Assembly (NCBI RefSeq): GCF_009857135.1
Contig: NZ_CP047318.1
Location: 6,138,001 to 6,202,000 of the forward strand
Length of the DNA: 64,000 nt
Direction of reading: 5' to 3'
Origin: Streptomyces sp. HM190
GTDB taxonomy: Bacteria > Actinomycetota > Actinomycetes > Streptomycetales > Streptomycetaceae
The notes below the pieces were generated by a model. It ran no database searches. It was not told the DNA's origin and worked only from the letters and a program-made list of their open reading frames with translations. The position numbers were made by a program, and so were the translations under genes. Positions 8,133 through 16,552 of the stretch are shown here, one piece after another. Numbering within the stretch: the stretch's first letter is position 1; the number at the start of each line of letters is the position of its first letter.

Positions 8133-9986
8133 ATGCCGATGACCGAGCAGGCCTCCGGGGCCCACCATCCGCAGCCGCGGCCCCGATCCGGAGGACAGAC
8201 CGCCCCCGTCGAACACGTCACGGGCGCGCAGTCCCTCATCCGCTCTCTCGAGGAGGTCGGGGCCGACACTGTGTTCGGCATTCCCGGCGGCGCGATCCTC
8301 CCGGCGTACGACCCGCTGATGGACTCGACCCGTGTGCGGCACGTGCTGGTGCGCCACGAACAGGGCGCAGGCCACGCCGCGACCGGTTACGCCCAGGCCA
8401 CCGGCAGGGTCGGTGTCTGCATGGCCACCTCGGGCCCCGGCGCCACCAACCTGGTGACCCCGATCGCCGACGCCCACATGGACTCGGTGCCGATGGTCGC
8501 GATCACCGGCCAGGTCGCGTCCAAGGCGATCGGTACGGACGCCTTCCAGGAGGCGGACATCGTCGGCATCACCATGCCGATCACCAAGCACAACTTCCTC
8601 GTCACCAAGGCGGAGGACATCCCGCGCACCATCGCGCAGGCCTTCCACATCGCCTCCACCGGCCGTCCCGGCCCGGTCCTGGTCGACATCGCCAAGGACG
8701 CCCTCCAGGCCCGTACGACCTTCAGCTGGCCGCCCGCGACCGACCTCCCCGGCTACCGCCCCGTGACCAAGCCGCACGCCAAGCAGATCCGTGAGGCCGC
8801 CAAGCTGATCACCGCCGCGAAGCGGCCCGTCCTGTACGTCGGCGGCGGTGTCATCAAGGCCGGCGCGACCGCCGAGCTGAAGGTGCTCGCCGAGCTGACC
8901 GGCGCGCCCGTCACCACCACGCTGATGGCGCTCGGCGCGTTCCCCGACAGCCACCCGCAGCACCTGGGCATGCCCGGCATGCACGGCTCCGTGGCCGCCG
9001 TCACCGGACTGCAGAAGGCCGACCTGATCGTCGCCCTCGGCGCCCGCTTCGACGACCGCGTCACCGGCAAGCTGGACAGCTTCGCCCCGCACGCCAAGAT
9101 CGTCCACGCGGACATCGACCCGGCCGAGATCGGCAAGAACCGCGCCGCCGACGTGCCGATCGTCGGTGACGCCCGCGAGGTCATCGCCGACCTGATCCAG
9201 GCCGTGCAGAGGGAGCACAGCGAGGGCAACCAGGGCGACTACAGCGCCTGGTGGAAGGACCTCGACCGCTGGCGCGAGACCTACCCGCTGGGCTACGACC
9301 AGCCCGCCGACGGCTCGCTCTCCCCGCAGCAGGTCATCGAGCGCATCGGCCGGCTCGCCCCCGAGGGCACGATCTTCGCGGCGGGTGTCGGCCAGCACCA
9401 GATGTGGGCCGCCCACTTCATCCAGTACGAGAAGCCGGCCACGTGGCTGAACTCCGGCGGCGCCGGAACGATGGGCTACGCGGTCCCGGCGGCCATGGGC
9501 GCCAAGGCCGGCGCCCCCGACCGCACCGTCTGGGCGATCGACGGCGACGGCTGCTTCCAGATGACCAACCAGGAGCTCACCACCTGCGCCCTGAACGGCA
9601 TCCCGATCAAGGTCGCGGTCATCAACAACGGCGCCCTCGGCATGGTCCGCCAGTGGCAGACGCTGTTCTACAACCAGCGCTACTCCAACACGGTGCTCCA
9701 CTCCGGCCCGGACGACGTCAACCCGAACGCCCGCGGCACCCGCGTCCCCGACTTCGTGAAGCTGTCGGAGGCCATGGGCTGCTACGCCATCCGCTGCGAG
9801 TCCCCGGACGACCTCGACAAGGTCATCGAGGAGGCGAACTCGATCAACGACCGCCCGGTCGTCGTCGACTTCATCGTCCACGAGGACGCGATGGTGTGGC
9901 CGATGGTCGCCGCCGGCACCTCCAACGACGAGATCATGGCCGCCCGGGACGTCCGCCCCGACTTCGGCGACAACGAAGACGACTGA
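8133..9986 (+). CDS. ilvB: acetolactate synthase large (catalytic) subunit
   Basis: A 617-residue thiamine-diphosphate enzyme that condenses two pyruvates to acetolactate, or pyruvate with 2-oxobutyrate, the first common step to valine, leucine and isoleucine. The catalytic ThDP Glu is in RHEQGAGHAATGY. The central FAD-binding domain follows, and the C-terminal ThDP motif starts GDGCFQMTNQELTT and runs to the Asn pair in VAVINNGALGM. The length is normal for actinobacterial IlvB. ATG at 8133 is used; a second ATG at 8139 is equally possible. ilvN follows after 25 bases, forming one operon controlled by the leader at 7926-8058. Confidence 0.97.
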   Translation: MPMTEQASGAHHPQPRPRSGGQTAPVEHVTGAQSLIRSLEEVGADTVFGIPGGAILPAYDPLMDSTRVRHVLVRHEQGAGHAATGYAQATGRVGVCMATSGPGATNLVTPIADAHMDSVPMVAITGQVASKAIGTDAFQEADIVGITMPITKHNFLVTKAEDIPRTIAQAFHIASTGRPGPVLVDIAKDALQARTTFSWPPATDLPGYRPVTKPHAKQIREAAKLITAAKRPVLYVGGGVIKAGATAELKVLAELTGAPVTTTLMALGAFPDSHPQHLGMPGMHGSVAAVTGLQKADLIVALGARFDDRVTGKLDSFAPHAKIVHADIDPAEIGKNRAADVPIVGDAREVIADLIQAVQREHSEGNQGDYSAWWKDLDRWRETYPLGYDQPADGSLSPQQVIERIGRLAPEGTIFAAGVGQHQMWAAHFIQYEKPATWLNSGGAGTMGYAVPAAMGAKAGAPDRTVWAIDGDGCFQMTNQELTTCALNGIPIKVAVINNGALGMVRQWQTLFYNQRYSNTVLHSGPDDVNPNARGTRVPDFVKLSEAMGCYAIRCESPDDLDKVIEEANSINDRPVVVDFIVHEDAMVWPMVAAGTSNDEIMAARDVRPDFGDNEDD

Positions 9987-10011
9987 GAGCCGTAGGTAAA
10001 GGAAGCAGACC

Positions 10012-10539
10012 ATGTCCAAGCACACGCTCTCCGTCCTGGTGGAGAACACCCCCGGCATCCTGGCCCGGATCGCCGCCCTGTTCTCCCGCCGCGGCTTCAA
10101 CATCGACTCGCTCGCGGTCGGCGTCACCGAGCACCCCGAGATCTCCCGCATCACCATCGTGGTGAACGTGATCGAGGAGCTGCCGCTGGAGCAGGTGACC
10201 AAGCAGCTCAACAAGCTCGTCAACGTGCTGAAGATCGTCGAGCTGGAGCCGTCCTCCGCCGTCCAGCGCGAACTCGTTCTGGTGAAGGTGCGCGCCGACA
10301 ACGAGACGCGCTCCCAGATCGTCGAGATCGTCCAGCTGTTCCGCGCCAAGACCGTCGACGTCTCCCCGGAGGCCGTCACCATCGAGGCCACCGGGTCCAC
10401 CGACAAGCTGTCCGCGATGCTGAAGATGCTGGAGCCGTTCGGCATCAAGGAGCTGGTCCAGTCCGGCACCATCGCGATCGGCCGCGGCGCCCGCTCGATC
10501 ACCGACCGGTCGCTGCGCGCCCTGGACCGCTCCGCCTGA
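10012..10539 (+). CDS. ilvN: acetolactate synthase small (regulatory) subunit
   Basis: 175 residues. An N-terminal ACT domain (about 3-75) starts HTLSVLVENTPGILARIAAL and includes the valine-site region FNIDSLAVG. The C-terminal ALS-small domain follows, with FRAKTVDVSPEAVTIEATG. It binds valine for feedback inhibition and activates IlvB. A GGAAGC-type ribosome site precedes ATG at 10012. It is co-transcribed with ilvB; ilvC follows after a longer, structured gap of 170 bases. Confidence 0.97.
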   Translation: MSKHTLSVLVENTPGILARIAALFSRRGFNIDSLAVGVTEHPEISRITIVVNVIEELPLEQVTKQLNKLVNVLKIVELEPSSAVQRELVLVKVRADNETRSQIVEIVQLFRAKTVDVSPEAVTIEATGSTDKLSAMLKMLEPFGIKELVQSGTIAIGRGARSITDRSLRALDRSA

Positions 10540-10553
10540 CGGGTTCCAACCCC

Positions 10554-10578
10554 CCGCCAGGCGCCGTACGCCTGGTGG
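10554..10578 (+). other. RNA hairpin between ilvN and ilvC
   Basis: CCGCCAGGCG pairs with CGCCTGGTGG around a CCGTA loop (one G-T pair). No T-run follows, so it is either a weak terminator, or a processing or stability element that could set the IlvBN to IlvC ratio. The rest of the 10540-10709 gap shows only the ilvC ribosome site AAGGAGAGA. Confidence 0.45.
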
Positions 10579-10709
10579 ACGACTGCCTGACCGACGGCTC
10601 GGGCGGCCGGTGACACGCCGTCCGCCCGTATGCCGAGACCCCGAGACTTCCCTTCCCTCCGCCGTCATACGGTGGGACGCAACACCTGCACTCAAGGAGA
10701 GAACCCAAA

Positions 10710-11711
10710 GTGGCCGAGCTGTTCTACGACGCTGACGCCGACCTGTCCATCATCCAGGGCCGCAAGGTCGCGGTCATCGGCTACGGCAGCCAGGGCCACG
10801 CCCACGCGCTGTCGCTGCGCGACTCGGGTGTCGACGTCCGCGTCGGTCTGCACGAGGGCTCGAAGTCCAAGGCGAAGGCGGAGGAGCAGGGTCTGCGCGT
10901 CGTGACCCCGTCGGAGGCCGCCGCCGAGGCCGACGTCATCATGATCCTGGTCCCGGACCCGATCCAGGCCCAGGTCTACGAGGAGCACATCGCCCCGAAC
11001 CTCAACGACGGCGACGCCCTGTTCTTCGGCCACGGCTTCAACATCCGCTTCGGCTTCATCAAGCCCCCGGCCGGCGTGGACGTCTGCATGGTCGCCCCGA
11101 AGGGCCCGGGCCACCTGGTCCGCCGCCAGTACGAGGAGGGCCGCGGCGTTCCCTGCATCGCCGCCGTCGAGCAGGACGCCACCGGCAACGCCTTCGCGCT
11201 CGCCCTGTCCTACGCCAAGGGCATCGGCGGCACCCGCGCCGGCGTCATCAAGACCACCTTCACCGAGGAGACCGAGACCGACCTGTTCGGTGAGCAGGCC
11301 GTCCTCTGCGGTGGCACCGCGGCGCTGGTCAAGGCGGGCTTCGAGACGCTGACCGAGGCCGGCTACCAGCCGGAGATCGCGTACTTCGAGTGCCTGCACG
11401 AGCTGAAGCTGATCGTGGACCTCATGTACGAGGGCGGCCTGGAGAAGATGCGCTGGTCGATCTCCGAGACCGCCGAGTGGGGCGACTACGTCACCGGCCC
11501 GCGGATCATCACGGACGCCACCAAGGCCGAGATGAAGAAGGTCCTCGCCGAGATCCAGGACGGCACCTTCGCCCAGGCCTGGATGGACGAGTACCACGGC
11601 GGTCTGAAGAAGTACAACGAGTACAAGACCCAGGACTCGGAGCACCTGCTGGAGACCACCGGCAAGGAGCTGCGCAAGCTGATGAGCTGGGTCAACGACG
11701 AAGAGGCCTGA
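10710..11711 (+). CDS. ilvC: ketol-acid reductoisomerase (class I)
   Basis: 333 residues, the short class I length. It converts acetolactate or acetohydroxybutyrate to the dihydroxy acid with NADPH and Mg2+. The Rossmann motif is VIGYGSQGHAHALSLRDSG, followed by the phosphate loop LHEGSKSKAKA, in which Ser residues suit NADPH. Metal ligands are in TDLFGEQAVLCGG (Asp and Glu) and ECLHELK (two Glu). GTG at 10710 follows AAGGAGAGAAC. It is third in the ilvBNC group and ends at a strong terminator. Confidence 0.97.
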   Translation: MAELFYDADADLSIIQGRKVAVIGYGSQGHAHALSLRDSGVDVRVGLHEGSKSKAKAEEQGLRVVTPSEAAAEADVIMILVPDPIQAQVYEEHIAPNLNDGDALFFGHGFNIRFGFIKPPAGVDVCMVAPKGPGHLVRRQYEEGRGVPCIAAVEQDATGNAFALALSYAKGIGGTRAGVIKTTFTEETETDLFGEQAVLCGGTAALVKAGFETLTEAGYQPEIAYFECLHELKLIVDLMYEGGLEKMRWSISETAEWGDYVTGPRIITDATKAEMKKVLAEIQDGTFAQAWMDEYHGGLKKYNEYKTQDSEHLLETTGKELRKLMSWVNDEEA

Positions 11712-11717
11712 TTCGGA

Positions 11718-11763
11718 GAGGCCGGCCGCGGCGGGTTCACCCGGAGCCGCGGCCGGCCTCTTC
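11718..11763 (+). terminator. ilvC terminator
   Basis: GAGGCCGGCCGCGG pairs perfectly (14 bp) with CCGCGGCCGGCCTC, with an inner CGGG/CCCG hairpin in the loop and a short T-rich tail. It closes the ilvBNC operon. Confidence 0.85.
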
Positions 11764-11939
11764 TCACGTCCGGGTGACCTTTCCGCAGTGGCGTGGGACG
11801 ACGCCCTCGGCGCCACTACACTGCTGGACTACATACGCGTCAGGCCCACAGCGTCGTGCGTCTTCCACGCGGACACCACCCTCCACCGCCTGCGGCCGTC
11901 GGGACGGCCGTCCGCAGCATTGGACTTGTGAGGACTCAC

Positions 11940-13529
11940 GTGAGCTCGAAACCAGTCGTACTGATCGCTGAAGAGCTGTCGCCCGCCACCGTCGACGCGT
12001 TGGGCCCGGACTTCGAGATCCGGCACGCCAACGGGGCGGACCGAGCCGAACTGCTCCCGGCCATCGCCGACGTCGACGCCATCCTCATCCGCTCGGCCAC
12101 CAAGGTCGACGCCGAGGCGATCGCCGCCGCCAGGAAGCTGAAGGTCGTCGCGCGAGCCGGTGTCGGCCTGGACAACGTGGACGTCTCCGCCGCCACCAAG
12201 GCCGGCGTGATGGTCGTCAATGCCCCCACCTCGAACATCGTGACCGCCGCCGAGCTGGCCTGCGGTCTCCTCCTCGCCACCGCCCGCCACATCCCGCAGG
12301 CGAACACGGCGCTGAAGAACGGCGAGTGGAAGCGCAGCAAGTACACGGGCGTGGAGCTGGCCGAGAAGACCCTCGGTGTGGTCGGCCTCGGCCGTATCGG
12401 CGCGCTCGTCGCGCAGCGCATGTCCGCCTTCGGCATGAAGGTCGTCGCCTACGACCCGTACGTGCAGCCCGCGCGCGCCGCGCAGATGGGCGTGAAGGTC
12501 CTGTCGCTGGACGAGCTGCTGGAGGTCTCCGACTTCATCACCGTCCACCTGCCGAAGACCCCCGAGACGGTCGGCCTGATCGGCGCCGAGGCGCTGCACA
12601 AGGTCAAGCCGTCGGTGCGCATCGTGAACGCCGCGCGCGGTGGGATCGTCGACGAGGCCGCGCTGTACTCGGCGCTCAAGGAGGGCCGCGTCGCCGGTGC
12701 CGGCCTCGACGTGTACGCCAAGGAGCCGTGCACCGACTCCCCGCTGTTCGAGCTGGACCAGGTCGTCTGCACCCCGCACCTCGGTGCCTCCACCGACGAG
12801 GCGCAGGAGAAGGCCGGTATCGCCGTCGCCCGCTCCGTGCGGCTCGCCCTCGCCGGTGAGCTGGTCCCGGACGCGGTGAACGTGCAGGGCGGTGTCATCG
12901 CCGAGGACGTCAAGCCGGGTCTGCCGCTCGCCGAGCGCCTCGGCCGCATCTTCACCGCGCTGGCCGGTGAGGTCGCGGTCCGCCTCGACGTCGAGGTGTA
13001 CGGCGAGATCACCCAGCACGACGTGAAGGTGCTGGAGCTGTCCGCGCTGAAGGGTGTCTTCGAGGACGTCGTCGACGAGACCGTGTCGTACGTGAACGCG
13101 CCGCTGTTCGCGCAGGAGCGGGGCGTCGAGGTGCGGCTGACGACCAGCTCGGAGTCGCCGGACCACCGCAACGTCGTCACCGTGCGGGGCACGCTCGGCA
13201 GCGGCGAGGAGGTCTCGGTGTCCGGCACCCTGGCCGGGCCGAAGCACCACCAGAAGATCGTGGCCGTCGGCGAGTACGACGTGGACCTCGCGCTCGCGGA
13301 CCACATGGTCGTCCTGCGCTACGGGGACCGTCCCGGCGTCGTCGGCACGGTCGGCCGGATCTTCGGCGAGCACGGCATCAACATCGCCGGTATGCAGGTC
13401 GCCCGGTCCGCCGCCGGTGGTGAGGCCCTCGCGGTGCTCACCGTCGACGACACGGTGTCCCAGGGAGTGCTCGCCGAGGTGGCCGAGGAGATCGGCGCGA
13501 CCTCGGCGCGTTCGGTGAACCTCGTCTGA
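11940..13529 (+). CDS. serA: D-3-phosphoglycerate dehydrogenase, long ACT-containing type
   Basis: Start taken at GTG 11940 (reads VSSKPVVLIAEELS), six bases after GAGG; the open frame upstream is not gene-like. 529 residues. It oxidises 3-phosphoglycerate to 3-phosphohydroxypyruvate, the first step of serine synthesis. Visible are RAGVGLDNVDV, the NAD motif GVVGLGRIGALVA, the catalytic Arg in NAARGGIVDE, the Glu-His region CTPHLGASTDEA, an intervening (allosteric substrate binding) domain of about 120 residues, and a C-terminal ACT domain HGINIAGMQVAR that binds serine in mycobacterial homologues. It stands alone between two terminators. Confidence 0.96.
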   Translation: MSSKPVVLIAEELSPATVDALGPDFEIRHANGADRAELLPAIADVDAILIRSATKVDAEAIAAARKLKVVARAGVGLDNVDVSAATKAGVMVVNAPTSNIVTAAELACGLLLATARHIPQANTALKNGEWKRSKYTGVELAEKTLGVVGLGRIGALVAQRMSAFGMKVVAYDPYVQPARAAQMGVKVLSLDELLEVSDFITVHLPKTPETVGLIGAEALHKVKPSVRIVNAARGGIVDEAALYSALKEGRVAGAGLDVYAKEPCTDSPLFELDQVVCTPHLGASTDEAQEKAGIAVARSVRLALAGELVPDAVNVQGGVIAEDVKPGLPLAERLGRIFTALAGEVAVRLDVEVYGEITQHDVKVLELSALKGVFEDVVDETVSYVNAPLFAQERGVEVRLTTSSESPDHRNVVTVRGTLGSGEEVSVSGTLAGPKHHQKIVAVGEYDVDLALADHMVVLRYGDRPGVVGTVGRIFGEHGINIAGMQVARSAAGGEALAVLTVDDTVSQGVLAEVAEEIGATSARSVNLV

Positions 13530-13545
13530 GTCCTTCGCGGTGTGC

Positions 13546-13563
13546 GGCCGGGCCCCGGCCCTT
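13546..13563. terminator. possible serA terminator between convergent genes
   Basis: GGCCGG-GCC-CCGGCC is a six-pair hairpin followed by CTTCTC, lying in the 35 bases between the stops of serA and the convergent MFS gene. The stem is short and the T-run poor, so the call is weak. Confidence 0.4.
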
Positions 13564-13564
13564 C

Positions 13565-15175
13565 TCATGTCCGGACGGGTCCGACGGGGTGCCGCCCGGT
13601 GCCGCGGTCGTCGTCCCCTTCGCTCGCGGGACCTTCCCCGGCGGGGGTGGGGACCGGCTCGTGCTCCCTCGCCCGGACGCCGCGCAGGGTGATCGCGGCC
13701 ACCGCGGCGGCCCCCAGCAGGACGGCGGCTCCCGCGACCGCCGCGCCCTGCATACCGCTGGTGAAGGCGGCGCGGGCGGCGGTCGCCAGGGTCTCGCCGG
13801 CGGCACCGGGGAGCTGCCCGGCGACGGCGAGCGCGCCCCCGAGGGTCTCGCGGGCCGCAGCGGGCGCCGACGCGGTGATCTCGTGGCGGTAGACGGCGGT
13901 GCCGATGGAACCGAGGACGGCCATGCCGAGGGCCCCACCGAACTCCTGCCCGGTCTCGAGGAGGGACGAGGCGGATCCGGCGCGTTCCACGGGGGCGGCG
14001 CCGAGGGCCAGGTCGGTCATCTGCGACATCACCGTCACGATGCCGGCGGCGAGCACCCCGGCCCCGGCCAGCACCAGCCACAGGGCGTCCGGTCCGGCGG
14101 CGGCGAGGAGGCCGTAGCCACAGGCGGCGGTCGTGAAGCCCGCCGCCACCACGTACGCCCGGTTCACGCCCCGCTGCACGAGTCGGGTGGCGACCGGCGC
14201 GGCGACCCCGATGAGCAGGGAGGGCAGCAGCCCCCACAGCGCGGCCTCCAGCGCGCTCTTGCCGAGGACGGACTGCAGGTACTGGGTGGTGAAGTACGCC
14301 GAGCCCATCATGCCGAAGGCCGCGAGGAGGTTGAGGGCGACCGCCGGGGTGAAGCCGGGGCCGCGGAACAGGGCGGGGGAGATCATCGGGTACGGCGTCG
14401 TGCGCTGGCGGTGCACGAAGAGGACGGCGAAGAGCAGGCCGACGGTCAGGCTGACCTCGTGGCGGACGTTCCAGCCCTCCGAGGGGATCTCCTTGAGGCC
14501 GTAGACGACCGGCAGGACCGCCGCCAGCGACAGCGGGACGCTCAGCAGGTCGAAGCGGCCGGGCCGGGGGTCCTTCCACTCGGGCAGGAGCACCGGGCCG
14601 AGCAGCAGGAGCAGGGCCATCGCGGGCAGGTTGACCAGGAAGACCGAGCCCCACCAGAAGAACTCGACCAGGACGCCGCTCAGCACCGACCCGAGCGCGA
14701 CGCCCGCCGTCATCACACCGGACCAGATGCCGATCGCCGTGGCCCGCTGGCCGGGGTCGGTGAACATCGTGCGGGTCAGTGCCATCGTCGACGGCATCAG
14801 GGTGGCGCCGCCGATGCCGAGGACGGCGCGTGCCGCGATCAGGGTCTCGGCGCTGTCGGCGTACGCGGCGACCACGGAGGCGGCGCCGAACGCCGCCGCG
14901 CCGATCAGCAGGAGCCGCCGGCGGCCGATGCGGTCGCCCAGGGAGCCCATCGTCATCAGCAGTCCGGCCAGCACGAACGCGTAGATGTCGAAGATCCACA
15001 GCTGCTGGGTGCCGCTCGGCTCCAGGTCGGCGCTGATCGCCGGGATCGCGAAGTACAGCACCGACACGTCCATCGACACCAGCATCAGCGGCAGCATCAG
15101 GACGCAGAGAGCGGTCCATTCACGGCGGCCGGCCCGCTGGGGCGGGGCCGGGGAGATCCGGGGATTCGTCGTCAT
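13565..15175 (-). CDS. MFS drug exporter, EmrB/QacA (DHA2, 14-TM) type
   Basis: 536 residues with about 14 hydrophobic helices. The family motifs are present: LDV/MDVSVLYFAIPAI in helix 1, the loop motif GSLGDRIGRRRLLLIGAAAF, and antiporter motif C-like GIWSGVMTAGVALGSVLSG. It should export small hydrophobic compounds, perhaps antibiotics or antiseptics, using the proton gradient. It is divergent from a TetR gene starting 112 bases away, with several inverted repeats between them, the usual layout of a TetR-repressed efflux pump. Confidence 0.9.
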   Translation of the reverse strand: MTTNPRISPAPPQRAGRREWTALCVLMLPLMLVSMDVSVLYFAIPAISADLEPSGTQQLWIFDIYAFVLAGLLMTMGSLGDRIGRRRLLLIGAAAFGAASVVAAYADSAETLIAARAVLGIGGATLMPSTMALTRTMFTDPGQRATAIGIWSGVMTAGVALGSVLSGVLVEFFWWGSVFLVNLPAMALLLLLGPVLLPEWKDPRPGRFDLLSVPLSLAAVLPVVYGLKEIPSEGWNVRHEVSLTVGLLFAVLFVHRQRTTPYPMISPALFRGPGFTPAVALNLLAAFGMMGSAYFTTQYLQSVLGKSALEAALWGLLPSLLIGVAAPVATRLVQRGVNRAYVVAAGFTTAACGYGLLAAAGPDALWLVLAGAGVLAAGIVTVMSQMTDLALGAAPVERAGSASSLLETGQEFGGALGMAVLGSIGTAVYRHEITASAPAAARETLGGALAVAGQLPGAAGETLATAARAAFTSGMQGAAVAGAAVLLGAAAVAAITLRGVRAREHEPVPTPAGEGPASEGDDDRGTGRHPVGPVRT

Positions 15176-15187
15176 GGGAGGGACTGT

Positions 15188-15248
15188 ACGAATGTTTTAT
15201 ACGTGCGTCTAGTACGAGCGTTTAAAACAATCGTGCAACACGCTCGTA
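15188..15248. promoter_or_regulatory. operator region between the MFS exporter and its TetR regulator
   Basis: Two interleaved inverted repeats. TGTTTTA near 15193 faces TAAAACA near 15222, and TACGAGCGT (15213-15221) faces ACGCTCGTA (15240-15248) exactly. The half-motif ACGA..GTTT..CGTGC also occurs twice. AT-rich promoter sequence is intermixed. The arrangement fits a TetR dimer or dimer pair repressing both divergent promoters. Confidence 0.65.
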
Positions 15249-15286
15249 TGGGACAGGTGTATGGAGACGCGGCTAGGCTGAGGCGC

Positions 15287-15868
15287 ATGGGACACCGTGA
15301 GGATCTGCTGGAAGGCGCCAGGCGCTGCCTGCTCGCCAAGGGCTTCGTGCGGACGACGGCACGCGACATCGTCAAGGAGTCGGGGACGAACCTGGCGTCG
15401 ATCGGCTACCACTACGGCTCGAAGGACGCGTTGCTCGCACAGGCGTACGTGTCCCTGGTCGGCGACGTCTCGGTGGACTTCGACGAGGGGGAACGCGCGC
15501 TGAGCGGCGCGCCCGGTTCGATCGAGCGGTTCCGCGAGGTGTGGGCGAACGTCATCGACACCATGCGGGAGCCCGGCTCGGTCTGGCGGCTCAGCATGGA
15601 GATCATCGTCATGGGTGATCAGCTGCCCGAGGTGCGCGACCACCTGGCGCTGGCGCAGCGCGAGGCGGGGCGCGGCCTGATCCCGATGCTCATGGGCGGC
15701 CGGGAGGAGGACGTCACGGACAAGGACGTCGACACCCTCGGAAAGCTCCTGGTGACGCTGATGACGGGCCTGATCGCGCAGTGGACCTTCGACCCGCCGA
15801 GCGCCCCCGAGGCCGACGAACTCGCCGAGGGACTGCTGCGGATCATCGCGGCGGCACGGGGGGAGTGA
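15287..15868 (+). CDS. TetR-family transcriptional regulator
   Basis: 193 residues from ATG 15287, which has GAGG upstream; an in-frame ATG at 15248 lacks a ribosome site and would overlap the operator. The N-terminal HTH reads ARRCLLAKGFVRTTARDIVK then ESGTNLASIGYHYGSKDALLAQAY, characteristic of TetR. The C-terminal ligand domain is all-helical. By position it represses the divergent MFS exporter and itself, released by the exported compound. Its stop abuts, base to base, the stop of the convergent ABC ATPase gene. Confidence 0.9.
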   Translation: MGHREDLLEGARRCLLAKGFVRTTARDIVKESGTNLASIGYHYGSKDALLAQAYVSLVGDVSVDFDEGERALSGAPGSIERFREVWANVIDTMREPGSVWRLSMEIIVMGDQLPEVRDHLALAQREAGRGLIPMLMGGREEDVTDKDVDTLGKLLVTLMTGLIAQWTFDPPSAPEADELAEGLLRIIAAARGE

Positions 15869-16552
15869 CTACGCCGGCACCAGCCGGCCCCCGCGCATCT
15901 CGACCGCCCGGTCCGCGAAGTGCCGTACGACTGCGCGATCGTGACAGATGAACAGATAGGCGAGCCCCAGGTCGTCCTGGAGGTCGGCGAGGAGGTTGAG
16001 GACGCCGGCCCGGACGGACGGGTCGAGGGCGGAGACCGGTTCGTCGAGGACGAGCAGACGGGGCTCGGAGGCCAGGGCGCGGGCTATCCCGGCGCGCTGG
16101 CACTGGCCGCCGGACAGCTCGTGCGGGAAGCGGTCGCCGTAGGCCGGGTCGAGGCCGACACGGTCGAGGAGCGCGGCGACCCGCGCGGGGCCGGCCGCGT
16201 CCCAGCGGCCCTGGACGCGCAGGGGTTCCGCGACCGCGTCCCGGATCCGGTGACGGGGACTGAGCGAGCCGTACGGGTCCTGGAAGACCGGCTGCATCCG
16301 GGGCCGCAGCGGCCGCAGTTCGCGCTCGCTCAGCGTCGTCAGCTCCCGGCCCTCGAAGCGGACCGAGCCGTTCTCGGGGCGGCGCAGCTGGAGCACGGCG
16401 GCCACCGTGGAGGACTTGCCGCAGCCGGAGGGGCCGTTCAGGGCGAGGGTCTCGCCCGCGTCCACGGTGAAGGAGACATGGTCGACGGCGGTGACCGCGC
16501 CGTAGCGGACGACCAGGTCGCGCACGTCGAGCAGGGCGGTGTGCTGGTTCAC
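15869..16552 (-). CDS. ABC transporter ATP-binding protein, OppF/DppF type
   Basis: 227 residues from GTG 16552, which overlaps the stop of the upstream ATPase gene by GTGA; longer starts would intrude into that gene. Walker A is LNGPSGCGKSS, with Asn-Gly in place of the usual Val-Gly start, then Q-loop QPVFQDPYGSLSPRH, signature LSGGQCQRAGIARAL and Walker B LLVLDEPVSALD, and the switch His in FICHD. The signature has Cys-Gln where most have Gln-Gln/Arg. It lacks the extended C-terminal Opp domain. It pairs with the next ATPase to energise the fused permease. Confidence 0.92.
   Translation of the reverse strand: MNQHTALLDVRDLVVRYGAVTAVDHVSFTVDAGETLALNGPSGCGKSSTVAAVLQLRRPENGSVRFEGRELTTLSERELRPLRPRMQPVFQDPYGSLSPRHRIRDAVAEPLRVQGRWDAAGPARVAALLDRVGLDPAYGDRFPHELSGGQCQRAGIARALASEPRLLVLDEPVSALDPSVRAGVLNLLADLQDDLGLAYLFICHDRAVVRHFADRAVEMRGGRLVPA

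Noticed and set aside
11829..15119. 1096-codon minus-strand open frame across serA and the MFS gene
   Set aside because: It is the antisense shadow of two clearly recognisable genes; its product is Arg/Gly/Asp-rich with no domain, as expected when GC-rich codons are read in the wrong frame.
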